DNA of 49,210 nt, from the NCBI GenBank assembly GCA_003599535.1, contig QZKQ01000027.1, positions 1 to 49,210 of the forward strand, in the 5' to 3' direction. The notes under the pieces are model-generated. The model searched no databases. It saw nothing but the letters and a program-made list of their open reading frames with translations, and was not told where the DNA came from. Within the stretch, counting starts at the first letter, position 1. Each line of letters begins with the position of its first letter. This DNA comes from Candidatus Zixiibacteriota bacterium. GTDB lineage: Bacteria; Electryoneota; B3-LCP. Made by a program: the position numbers and the translations under genes. Positions 25,212 to 32,433 of this stretch are shown in pieces.

Positions 25212-25550
25212 TCAGAGTGATTTCACCAAACCGCTGAGCAACCGGCCAATTTCATCACACAGATTGTATAGCCCCTTATAGGTGGCATCATCAATATAGT
25301 TAAGCTTATGGGAAAGCTCAAGCCATACTTCAGATTCGGCCATGGAACCGCGGGCAATTTGCAGGAAATGCAGATTTTCTTTGTTCGACCGCATGCTACC
25401 TTCCGCAATATTAGCTGGAATGGATGCCGCAGCACGACGCATCTGCGAAGTCAGCCCAAATAATTCTTCCCTGGGAAAGGTTTTAGTAACCGCATAAATA
25501 TCCAAAGTAAATTGAAAAGCCCTTTTCCAAACGATCAAATCCCGATACAT
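25212..25550 (-). CDS. Four-helix-bundle protein of the 23S rRNA intervening-sequence (S23/IVP) family
   Basis: 112 aa. It matches the family by MYRDLIVWKRAFQFTLDIY, the FPREELFGLTSQMRRAA block, SIPANIAEGSMRSNKENL and the C-terminal LYNLCDEIGRLLSGLVKSL; length is typical. The family was first found inside 23S rRNA intervening sequences but is common as stand-alone genes of unknown function. It is related to the Avd protein of diversity-generating retroelements; no reverse transcriptase is present here. The gene is much more AT-rich (about 40 % GC) than its neighbours and is bracketed by inverted heptamer arrays (25114-25143, 25601-25638), so it looks inserted between two radical SAM genes. 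The start has GGGAG 7 nt upstream. It probably has no direct part in glycan synthesis. Confidence 0.9.
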   Translation of the reverse strand: MYRDLIVWKRAFQFTLDIYAVTKTFPREELFGLTSQMRRAAASIPANIAEGSMRSNKENLHFLQIARGSMAESEVWLELSHKLNYIDDATYKGLYNLCDEIGRLLSGLVKSL

Positions 25551-25600
25551 TGCCTTACTCCCGGCATAATCGTGTTCATTTATCTTATTTTATCATTTTT

Positions 25601-25638
25601 TCTCGCATCACGGATCTCGTATCTCGAATCTCGTATCT
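25601..25638 (-). repeat. Heptamer tandem repeat, right arm of the inverted pair
   Basis: Five 7-nt units on the minus strand (consensus AGATNCG, last unit TGATGCG), then AGA. The outer end overlaps the TAG stop codon (25639-25637) of the upstream radical SAM gene. Between it and the four-helix-bundle start (25550) lies an AT-rich leader with possible -10-like sequence but no clear -35. Confidence 0.7.
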
Positions 25639-27040
25639 ACTTTTCATACTTAAAGAAACTCGCCGCGATCAGGATCCAGATCTTTTCCCAGAACCGGTCG
25701 CGCCAGGGGGTGGTGCGCATGAAATCCCACAGCCGCCGGGGATTCAGATAGAAGCGCCGAAAGGCCAGCTTGCGCAGCTTGGTCAGGCGTTCGGACGGCA
25801 CCTTGGAAATATTGGCGGATACCTTCTGATAGTTCTCATAGCTGGCGTCCAGGTTCAGCCCCAAGGCCTGGGCCTGGCGCCAGATATCCGTATTGGGGAA
25901 AGGCGTGACGATGAAGAAAGCCGCCGTCTGCAGCTTTGAATTCAGAGCGAAGTTGATGGTGTTCCAGACCTCCTCCTCGGTCTCTTCCAGGAAGCCCATC
26001 ATGAAGAAGCCGCCCATGGAAAAACTGCGTTTGGCCGCCAGGGCGATGTTCTGCTGGGCTTTTTCCAGGTTCAGGTTTTTGCGGATCAGCTTTTGGACGC
26101 GGGGCGTGCCGGATTCGATGGCGAAGACCAGGCGGTAGACGCCCCCGGCCTTGAACAGGTCCAGGATCTCCTCGTCCAGCCGGTCGGTGCGCAGGCCGTT
26201 GGGGAAGCTGAATTTCAGGTCCAGCTTCTCTTCGATGATGCGCCGGAAAATGGTCTTGGCCCGCACCAGGTCCAGATTGAAGATGTCGTCAATGATCTCG
26301 ACCTCTTCGACCCCGAACTTCTCCTTCATCAGCTTCAGTTCGCCCACCACGTTTTCCACCGACCGCTTGCGCAGCCGCTTGCCGAAGAGGTTATGGCAGT
26401 AGCTGCAACGATAGGGGCACCCCCGGGTGGTAAAGATGGACAACACCCGCTGCTTCATCTGGTGCTGGTTGAAGCAGGTGCGCTTGCGGGTGCCCTTGCG
26501 GTTGAAGTACTCTTCCAGGTTCACCAGGTCCCAGGCGGGGTAGGGCAGCTCGTCCAGGTCCTCGACGAATTCCCGCACGTCGGTTTTGACGATGGCGCCG
26601 TTGTGGCGGTAGGCCAGCTCGCGGATGCCGGTCCAGTCCTCGCCCTGCTGCAGAGCGGTCACCAACTGGTGGAAGCTCTTTTCCGCCTCGCCCACCATGG
26701 CGAGGTCAATGTTGCCGTCTTCCAGCGCCTGCATATAGTCGGAAGTGGCGTAGGGGCCGCCCAGCACCACCGGCGCGGAAGGGGCCGCCTGCTTGGACCG
26801 CCGGGCGATCTCATGCGCCTCGTTGCGTTCCAGGGAAAAGCTGGTGATGCCCACCAGGTCGGGTTTCTGCTCGCGGATGACGCCTTCGATCTGGTCGAAG
26901 TTGTATTCCCGGAAGCGGGCGTCGCAGATCTGGGGCGTGAGGCCGGCCTTCTCGCGCAGGTAAGCGGCGAGGTACAGCAGGCCCATGGGCGGCGCTGCCG
27001 AAGGGACTTCGGAATGGGGGCGTATCAGGAGGATTTTCAT
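25637..27040 (-). CDS. B12-binding-type radical SAM protein, tandem family member 3
   Basis: 467 aa from ATG 27040 (MKILLIRPHS), aligned with its paralogues; an in-frame start far upstream (27181) would lie inside the previous gene. Motifs: VVLGGPYATSDYMQAL and VGEAEKSFHQLV; Cys208, Cys212, Cys215 (RGCPYRCSYCHNLFGKRL); EIIDDIFNLDLVRAKTIF; FSFPNGLRTD; AIESGTPRVQKLIRKN; GFLEETEEEVWNTINFA; FFIVTPFPNTDIW. The tail RRFYLNPRRLWDFMRTTPW is basic and aromatic. Closest to member 4 (shared CHNLFGK and GEAE), suggesting that these two are the youngest duplication; the AT-rich cassette then separates them. The ribosome-binding site is a weak GGA inside the heptamer tract. Confidence 0.88.
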   Translation of the reverse strand: MKILLIRPHSEVPSAAPPMGLLYLAAYLREKAGLTPQICDARFREYNFDQIEGVIREQKPDLVGITSFSLERNEAHEIARRSKQAAPSAPVVLGGPYATSDYMQALEDGNIDLAMVGEAEKSFHQLVTALQQGEDWTGIRELAYRHNGAIVKTDVREFVEDLDELPYPAWDLVNLEEYFNRKGTRKRTCFNQHQMKQRVLSIFTTRGCPYRCSYCHNLFGKRLRKRSVENVVGELKLMKEKFGVEEVEIIDDIFNLDLVRAKTIFRRIIEEKLDLKFSFPNGLRTDRLDEEILDLFKAGGVYRLVFAIESGTPRVQKLIRKNLNLEKAQQNIALAAKRSFSMGGFFMMGFLEETEEEVWNTINFALNSKLQTAAFFIVTPFPNTDIWRQAQALGLNLDASYENYQKVSANISKVPSERLTKLRKLAFRRFYLNPRRLWDFMRTTPWRDRFWEKIWILIAASFFKYEK

Positions 27041-27043
27041 ATT

Positions 27044-27073
27044 GGATCCGAGATGCAAGCTGCAAGATACGAG
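27044..27073 (+). repeat. Heptamer tandem repeat upstream of tandem member 3 (no partner gene)
   Basis: Four degenerate 7-nt units (GGATCCG, AGATGCA, AGCTGCA, AGATACG) followed by AG. It has the same orientation and the same distance to the start codon (3 nt) as the array at 25114. The sequence next to the ATG is nearly identical in both leaders (GATCCGAGATGC). Here no four-helix-bundle gene is attached. Confidence 0.6.
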
Positions 27074-27081
27074 TTCGCGTT

Positions 27082-27116
27082 GCCGCCGGGATTGGAACGC
27101 AGTGATTCCTGGCGGC
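27082..27116 (-). other. GC-rich stem-loop immediately after tandem member 2
   Basis: GCCGCCGGGA pairs with TCCTGGCGGC (10 bp with one G-T wobble, loop about 15 nt), beginning 1 nt after the TAA stop at 27118. No U-tract follows. It is probably an mRNA-stabilising or processing hairpin in the gap between two radical SAM genes. Confidence 0.45.
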
Positions 27117-27117
27117 T

Positions 27118-28521
27118 TTAGAATTCCTTGCCCGTGAGGGCCATCCTCAGGGTGCGCAGGAAATTCTTGAACAGCACCCACTTGCGCGGCGTGGTGCGGA
27201 AGATGGACCAGATCCGCCGGGGATTGAAGTAGAAGCGGCGGAAGGCGATCTTGCGCAACTGCTCCAGGCGCTCCTTGGGCATCTTCGACAGGTTGGCGCT
27301 GACCTGCCCGTAATCGGAATACATGGCCTCCATGTCGTAGCCCAGTTGCAGGGCCTCGTCGTACATGGGGGTGTTGGGGAACGGCGTCAGGATGAAGAAG
27401 CTGGCGGTGTGCAGCCGGGTGTTCAGCGCATAATTGACCGTCTTCCAGGCCTCCTCCTCGGTTTCCTCGCGAAACCCCAGCATGAAGAAGCCGCCGGTGG
27501 AAATGCCCTTGCCCGCGGTGTAATCAATGATCTGCCGGGCGCGCTCCAGGTCCAGGTTCTTGCGGATCATCTTCTGCACCCGGGGGCTGCCGGATTCCAC
27601 CGCGTAGTTGACGCGGTAGGCGCCCGCCCGGCGCATCTTGTCCACCAGTTCCTCGTCCATCTGGTCAGCGCGCAGGCCGTTGGGGAAGGACAGGCGCAGA
27701 TCCCAGCCCGCCTGGATGATGCCGTCGCAGATGGCCTTGGCGCGGGGTCGGTCGAGGTTGAAGACGTCGTCAATGAACTCGATTTCCTCGATCCCGAACT
27801 TCTCCACCAGCCAGCGGATCTCCCCCAGCACGTTCTCCACCGACCGCTTGCGCAGCTTCTTGCCGAAGACGTTGTGGCAGTAGGTGCAGCGATAAGGACA
27901 GCCGCGGGTCGAAAACAGGGAAATGCCCCGCCGCCGGGACTGGATGGGGTTGGTCAGCCGGCGGATGCGACCGTCCACGAAATACTGCTCCAGATCAATC
28001 AGGTCCCAGGCCGGATAGGGGATCGTATTTAAATCCTCCACCAGTTCCGGGAAGGTGCCGGGCGCCACGGCGCCGTTACGGCGAAAGGCCAGACCTTCCA
28101 GGGCGCCGCCTTCGCGGCCGCTTTCCAGGCGGTCCACCAGGCGGGCGAACGTCAGTTCTCCTTCGCCCCGGGCGCAGAAGTCCACGCTGGGATCGTCCAG
28201 GGCGCTCTGGTAATCGGAGGTGCCGTAGGGGCCTCCGATGACGGTGACGCAGCCGGGGGCATGCTCCTTGGCCAGGGCGGCGTAGCGGCGGGCGAAGTCC
28301 CCTTCCATGCTGAAGGCGGTAACGCCCACCAGGTCCGGCCGGGTGCGGCGGATGACGTCCACCACGTCCGTTTCCGCCGGAAGCTCGCTGCGGCCGTCCA
28401 GGACGGTGATCTGGTCCCGGCCCGGACGCACCTTGCGCAGGTAGCCGGCCAGGTACATCAAGCCGATGGGCGGCGGCGCCACGGGGATGCCGGAATTGGG
28501 GCGGAGCAGTAAAATATTCAT
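27118..28521 (-). CDS. B12-binding-type radical SAM protein, tandem family member 2
   Basis: 467 aa from ATG 28521 (MNILLLRPNS), which overlaps the previous stop by 4 bp (ATGA), so the two are translationally coupled. Motifs: VIGGPYGTSDYQSAL and RGEGELTFARLV; Cys208, Cys212, Cys215 (RGCPYRCTYCHNVFGKKL); EFIDDVFNLDRPRAKAIC; LSFPNGLRAD; AVESGSPRVQKMIRKN; LGFREETEEEAWKTV; FFILTPFPNTPMY. The tail RRFYFNPRRIWSIFRTTPRK is strongly basic. It has exactly the same length as members 3 and 4. Substrate unknown. Confidence 0.88.
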   Translation of the reverse strand: MNILLLRPNSGIPVAPPPIGLMYLAGYLRKVRPGRDQITVLDGRSELPAETDVVDVIRRTRPDLVGVTAFSMEGDFARRYAALAKEHAPGCVTVIGGPYGTSDYQSALDDPSVDFCARGEGELTFARLVDRLESGREGGALEGLAFRRNGAVAPGTFPELVEDLNTIPYPAWDLIDLEQYFVDGRIRRLTNPIQSRRRGISLFSTRGCPYRCTYCHNVFGKKLRKRSVENVLGEIRWLVEKFGIEEIEFIDDVFNLDRPRAKAICDGIIQAGWDLRLSFPNGLRADQMDEELVDKMRRAGAYRVNYAVESGSPRVQKMIRKNLDLERARQIIDYTAGKGISTGGFFMLGFREETEEEAWKTVNYALNTRLHTASFFILTPFPNTPMYDEALQLGYDMEAMYSDYGQVSANLSKMPKERLEQLRKIAFRRFYFNPRRIWSIFRTTPRKWVLFKNFLRTLRMALTGKEF

Positions 28522-29969
28522 GCGGCGGTCCCAGTAACCGGACTGGTTTCGCTGCTGCCCGAACTCTTCTTTAACTCTCTGCCTGTGAACACCATCTTGA
28601 ACAGGTAAAAGATGCCTTCCAGCAGGCCGACCCGGAAGGGGTTGGCCCGGATGATCAGGTAGATACGCTTGGGGCTTAGATAGAACTTGCGGTAGGCCAT
28701 CTTTTTCAACTGCCACAGGCGCTTGGTGGGCACCTTGGACAGGTTGACGGCGACGTCGTGATAATCGCTGTAGCGGGCGGTCATGTCGTGTCCGGCGGCC
28801 ACCGCTTCGTTGTAGATTTCGGTGTTGGGGAAAGGCGTCAGGATGAAGAAGCTGGCGATGACCAGGCGGGACTGCACGGCGAAATTAATGGTCTGCCGGA
28901 TCTCTTCTTCCGTCTCGTCCAGGAAGCCCATCATGAAGAAGCCGTTGCAGTTGATGCCCAGGCGGGAAATCCTGTCAATGTTGGCCTGGGCCTTGATCAG
29001 GTCCACGTTCTTGTGGATGGCCTTCTGGATGCGGGGCGAGCCCGATTCGATGGCCACGGTGATCCAGTAGACCCCGCCGTCCTTGAACTTGCGCAGCAGC
29101 TCGTCGGTCAGGTATTCGGCCCGCAGGCCGTTGGGGAAGGTGATGTGGAAGTGCAGGTTTTCCCGGGCCATGCCGTCGAAGATGGCGGCGGCGCGCTCCA
29201 TGTCCAGGTTGAAGATATCGTCCAGGAATTCCAGTTCACGCACCCCGTAGGTGTCGTGCAGCAGCTTCAGCTCGGCGATGACGTTTTCCACCGAGCGTTT
29301 GCGCAGCTTCTTGCCGAAAACATTGTGGCAGTAGCTGCAGCGGTAGGGGCATCCCCGGGTGGTGAACAGCGATACGCCCCTGGGGCTGCGCTGCAGCTTG
29401 TTCATCATGGGGCGCTTGCCCCGGCGGGAGAAGTAGGGTTCGAAGTCCAGCAGATCCCAGGCGGGGGGCGGCAGGGCGTCCAGGTCATCAATCATGTCGG
29501 GGTAGCCGTTGGAGACCGGCTGCCCGTCGCGGCGGAAGGCGATCCCCTTGATGCCGTCCAACGGCTGTCCCGCTTCCAGGGCGTTCAGCACCGCCAGCAG
29601 GGTGGTCTCCCCTTCCCCGATGAAGACCATGTCAATGTTTTCATCCTGGATGGCGACCAGCGGGTCAGAGGTGGCATAGGGGCCGCCCAGGAAGACCCGG
29701 CAGCCGGGCAGGGCTTGCTTCACGCGGCGGGCCAGGTCGTGCGCCAGGTCCGCTTCCAGGCTGAAGGCGGTGATGCAGACCAAGTCGGGGCGATATTCGG
29801 CGATCAGGGGGACGAGCTGTTCGTTGGGAGTCAGGCGGACGCGAGCATCGTAGAAGCGGTATTCGTCGCCGTGGCGATGCTGCCGGAGATAGGCCGCCAG
29901 GGACATCATGCCCAGGGGCACGGGCGCGGCGGTGATGGGGCTGTCCGGACGAGTGAAGAAGAGGCGCAT
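28518..29969 (-). CDS. B12-binding-type radical SAM protein, tandem family member 1 (first transcribed)
   Basis: 483 aa from ATG 29969 (MRLFFTRPDS), with AAGAG upstream. A longer frame reaching 30146 is excluded because the promoter at 30073-30101 lies inside it. Motifs: VFLGGPYATSDPLVAI and IGEGETTLLAVL; Cys207, Cys211, Cys214 (RGCPYRCSYCHNVFGKKL); EFLDDIFNLDMERAAAIF; ITFPNGLRAE; AIESGSPRIQKAIHKN; MGFLDETEEEIRQTINFA; FFILTPFPNTEIY. The tail is longer than in members 2-4 (RKFYLSPKRIYLIIRANP and a further hydrophobic helix). It opens the radical SAM operon. Confidence 0.88.
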   Translation of the reverse strand: MRLFFTRPDSPITAAPVPLGMMSLAAYLRQHRHGDEYRFYDARVRLTPNEQLVPLIAEYRPDLVCITAFSLEADLAHDLARRVKQALPGCRVFLGGPYATSDPLVAIQDENIDMVFIGEGETTLLAVLNALEAGQPLDGIKGIAFRRDGQPVSNGYPDMIDDLDALPPPAWDLLDFEPYFSRRGKRPMMNKLQRSPRGVSLFTTRGCPYRCSYCHNVFGKKLRKRSVENVIAELKLLHDTYGVRELEFLDDIFNLDMERAAAIFDGMARENLHFHITFPNGLRAEYLTDELLRKFKDGGVYWITVAIESGSPRIQKAIHKNVDLIKAQANIDRISRLGINCNGFFMMGFLDETEEEIRQTINFAVQSRLVIASFFILTPFPNTEIYNEAVAAGHDMTARYSDYHDVAVNLSKVPTKRLWQLKKMAYRKFYLSPKRIYLIIRANPFRVGLLEGIFYLFKMVFTGRELKKSSGSSETSPVTGTAA

Positions 29970-30305
29970 ATTCTCTTTCTGCCTGTAGATCGCTGTGAAT
30001 ATGCCGGCGCGGCGCCACGCGCGAATGGGCAACCGGCAAGAGGCGCGAACGATGCGGACGAGGTGAAATAATAATATAACCCTAAAACCACCCTGATGCA
30101 ATAGTTTATATAATTTTTTCAACAGTTTATATGCGCCTTTTGTCACATGACGGGACTCCGGAAAGGGTGTTTCTCAGGGGGCAAGACGGCTTTAAGTCAT
30201 TGAAAAACGGCGGCTGGAGCCTCCCGGCAAAAAAACGGGCTTTGACGCAGATCACATCTCCCCGGGAGAGGGGGTAAAACGGAATAAATTTCCCGGTTGG
30301 AGGAC
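29970..30305 (-). other. 336-bp intergenic region heading the radical SAM operon
   Basis: AT-rich stretch between the methyltransferase stop and the first tandem radical SAM gene. It contains one good promoter (30073-30101) and a leader of about 97 nt. Small inverted repeats (TCTCC/GGAGA at 30257-30269; CCCG/CGGG around a run of seven T) are too weak to call a terminator. I looked for and did not find a cobalamin riboswitch or a small gene here. Confidence 0.5.
30073..30101 (-). promoter_or_regulatory. Sigma-70-like promoter of the radical SAM operon
   Basis: On the minus strand there is TTGCAT (30101-30096), a 17-nt spacer and TATATT (30078-30073); the start site would be near 30066. The flanks are AT-rich, including a TTGAAA-AAATTATATAAAC stretch just upstream that resembles an UP element. 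It would drive the genes from 29969 down to at least 16608. Confidence 0.65.
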
Positions 30306-30923
30306 TCATCGAGGCTTGGTTCCCCGGCAGGCGACGTAGAGGGAATAGTCGCGGGGGACGAAGGGGGGGAAATGGACCGTGCGGAAGCCGGTCAGGGAGG
30401 TCTGCAACGAATCCAGGATCTGCCGGTGGGTGGACACATGAAAGCCGGTGGAGGGTCCCAGCAGCTTGTCGGTCAGGGCGTTCTTGGTGGGGAAGCCGGC
30501 TACCACCACGCCGCCGGGCCGGGTCACCCGGATGATCTCCCGCACCGCACCGGCCAAGTCGGCGATGTGTTCCAGAACGCTGATCAGGAGCACGGCGTCG
30601 AAGCGGTCCGGGCGGAAGGGCAACTGCATCAGGTCGGCGGCCGCCACGTGGGCGGTGACCTGCTCCTGGCGCAGCAGGCCCAGCAGGGAACGCTCCTGGA
30701 GCTGGCTGTCTATGGCCCAGACTTCCCCCACCCTCCGGGATAATTCCGGGATGATGATGCCGGTCCCGCAACCCACGTCCAGCAGGCTGTTGATCCGCCC
30801 GGGCGGCAGCAGGTCCAGGCACATCTGCAGCCGCTTAATGAAGAAAGACCGGAACCCCGGGATGTAATAATAGGCGATGGGGTCTTCCAGCGCGGGGACG
30901 TGGTGTTTGGGAGGGAGATACAT
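30306..30923 (-). CDS. Class I SAM-dependent methyltransferase
   Basis: 205 aa. Motif I LLDVGCGTG (47-55), acidic end of beta-2 in VWAIDSQ, motif around AADLMQLPFRPDRFDAVLL, and SVLEHIADLAGAVREIIRVT followed by RPGGVVV: the Methyltransf_11 layout. It would methylate a small molecule, sugar or lipid; in this setting an O-methylation of glycan or polyprenyl-linked sugar is plausible (inference). The ATG at 30923 follows the heptamer tract 30929-30990 directly and lacks a ribosome-binding site, so translation may rely on coupling to the gene ending at 30961. It is the last gene before the 336-bp gap. Confidence 0.85.
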   Translation of the reverse strand: MYLPPKHHVPALEDPIAYYYIPGFRSFFIKRLQMCLDLLPPGRINSLLDVGCGTGIIIPELSRRVGEVWAIDSQLQERSLLGLLRQEQVTAHVAAADLMQLPFRPDRFDAVLLISVLEHIADLAGAVREIIRVTRPGGVVVAGFPTKNALTDKLLGPSTGFHVSTHRQILDSLQTSLTGFRTVHFPPFVPRDYSLYVACRGTKPR

Positions 30924-30928
30924 TAAGG

Positions 30929-30990
30929 GTCGTTAGCCGTTAGTCGTTAGTCGTTAGTCGTTAGTCGTTGGTCGTTAGTCGTTGGTTGTT
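30929..30990 (+). repeat. (TTAGTCG)n heptamer tandem repeat overlapping a gene end
   Basis: Eight consecutive 7-nt units; five are TTAGTCG and the others differ by one or two bases (TTAGCCG, TTGGTCG, TTGGTTG). The tract covers the last nine codons and the stop of the GT39-type gene (stop at 30961) and runs to within 6 bp of the next start codon. Read on the minus strand in frame it encodes NNQRLTTND. Confidence 0.85.
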
Positions 30991-32433
30991 CGGCACGGTT
31001 TGCGGTTCGGCTTCCAAGCCCACCAGCTTCACGATGAAAAAAGCTGCCAGCAAAATGAAGTAAGGGTCGGTCGGCACTCGGTGGGGGATGCCGGAGGCGG
31101 TCGCGGCGGCCGTGGCTGCGGTGTAGAAGATCAGCGCGTACAGCACCGACCGGCGCCGCCAGTGTTTGAACGAGAACAGCAGCCCCAGGAAGGCGGCAGG
31201 CAGGATCCACCCCACCGTGGCCCAGGTGCCCAGGGTGACCAGCGGTCCCTTGGCGCTGCTGGGCGCCACCCGAAAGAGCTGGTAGAGCCGCAGGAAGCAG
31301 AGCTTGACATAGACCACCGGATTGGCCAGGATGAAGCCCTTGACCCGCTGGTTCAGGATCCGGTCCCGCTCGATTTCGTTCTCGTCGGTGAATTCGGGGA
31401 AGGGGAGCAGTTCCTTGGCCTTCAGATCGGGATAATGCCGGCGGGCGAATTCCCGGTACGTGATCATCACGCCGGCGGCGCGGGCGTCTTCCGTCCGTTC
31501 GGGCAGGAACATCTGGTTGTTGTATTCCCACAGGTTGCGCCCGCCCTTGGTGGGCAGCAGAATCGGTTCGCCGAAAAGGGCGTAGTTGCGCATCACCCAG
31601 GGCACCGCGGCCAGCACCATGATGGCCATGCTGACGGCCAGCCGGCCCCACTTCAGCCGGCGGCCCCAGGGCAGCCACAGGCACAGGATGATGAAGGGGA
31701 TGAAGGTGATCAGGGAGATGCGCGTCAGCAGGGTCAGGCCGGCGGTCAACCCCAGAAGGACGTAGTTCGCCCACGACTGGCGATCCAGCGCCCGGACGAA
31801 GAAGAAGACCATCAGGGCCTGGAGGAAGAGATAGGTATTCTGCGTCACCAGGTTGGTGACGAAGGCCAGCGAGTAGGGGTACAGGCTGTAGATCAACCCC
31901 GCCAGTCCGCCCACCACGGGAGTGAACAGCGCCCGTCCCAGATAGAAAAGAATCAGGATGACCGAGGCGTCGAACAGGCTCTGGAACAGGCGCACGATGA
32001 CGACGTTGGGGCCGAAGGGGATGACCTCCGGGCCGAAGCGCGTCCCCGGCGTGGGGCCGAACAGCCAGCGAATGCCGCCCACGAACAGGGGGTAGAACGG
32101 CTCGAAGAAGGCGGTGGGGGCGTTGGGCCGGACGATGCCCCACAGGGCGTTCAACTGCTCGTCGCGCATCCGTTCTGGGCGGGTGGCGAGTTCGGCGCGC
32201 ATGGCCTCGGTGACGTTGTCGGGGATGCCGATCAGTTCCGGGGAAACCATGATGCCGTCGCCGCGGGCGATGTGTTCGGCCATGTCCAGGAAGACCGGCT
32301 GGTCGGCCATGGGCAGGAGGCGGTGGCCCAGCGCCAGGGTCAGAGTCACCCTGACAGCCAGGCCGAAAGCGAAGATAATCCACATGGCCCGGGGCGAACC
32401 CAGGGCTGTCAGCAGTGAGCGGATGCGCCTCAC
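30961..32433 (-). CDS. GT39/ArnT-type integral membrane glycosyltransferase
   Basis: 490 aa from GTG 32433, chosen because GGAG lies 7 nt upstream and the codon overlaps the preceding stop (GTGA, 32430-32433); an upstream in-frame extension to 32631 translates the neighbour's shadow. There are about ten membrane helices. The first periplasmic loop carries MADQPVFLDMAEHIARG with the acidic residues (Asp44, Asp50) expected for polyprenyl-P-sugar transferases. Further blocks are FFEPFYPLFVGGIRWLFG, PTKGGRNLWEYNN and HRVPTDPYFILLAAF. It would use a polyprenyl-phosphate-sugar at the periplasmic side. The last nine residues are encoded by the heptamer repeat, so the original C-terminus has probably been replaced or extended. 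Confidence 0.86.
   Translation of the reverse strand: MRRIRSLLTALGSPRAMWIIFAFGLAVRVTLTLALGHRLLPMADQPVFLDMAEHIARGDGIMVSPELIGIPDNVTEAMRAELATRPERMRDEQLNALWGIVRPNAPTAFFEPFYPLFVGGIRWLFGPTPGTRFGPEVIPFGPNVVIVRLFQSLFDASVILILFYLGRALFTPVVGGLAGLIYSLYPYSLAFVTNLVTQNTYLFLQALMVFFFVRALDRQSWANYVLLGLTAGLTLLTRISLITFIPFIILCLWLPWGRRLKWGRLAVSMAIMVLAAVPWVMRNYALFGEPILLPTKGGRNLWEYNNQMFLPERTEDARAAGVMITYREFARRHYPDLKAKELLPFPEFTDENEIERDRILNQRVKGFILANPVVYVKLCFLRLYQLFRVAPSSAKGPLVTLGTWATVGWILPAAFLGLLFSFKHWRRRSVLYALIFYTAATAAATASGIPHRVPTDPYFILLAAFFIVKLVGLEAEPQTVPNNQRLTTND

Noticed and set aside
25212-25550. Four-helix-bundle gene as a real 23S rRNA intervening sequence.
   Set aside because: No rRNA sequence flanks it; both neighbours are radical SAM genes.
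25114-25638. Diversity-generating retroelement, because the Avd accessory protein is related to the S23/IVP family.
   Set aside because: No reverse transcriptase and no template/variable repeat pair are present; the repeats are short heptamers.
22120-30146. Extended N-termini of 16-65 residues for several radical SAM genes (starts at 22170, 25158, 27181, 28716, 30146).
   Set aside because: The extensions run through neighbouring genes, repeats or a promoter. All paralogues align from the internal start that begins the first beta strand.
29970-30305. Cobalamin or cyclic-di-GMP riboswitch in the leader of the radical SAM operon.
   Set aside because: Some fragments (GTCAAAGCC, CCGGGAGGC) are suggestive, but neither the B12 box nor the GEMM core can be assembled in order.
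30929-30990. CRISPR array.
   Set aside because: The 7-nt units are directly adjacent with no spacers, and there are no cas genes.
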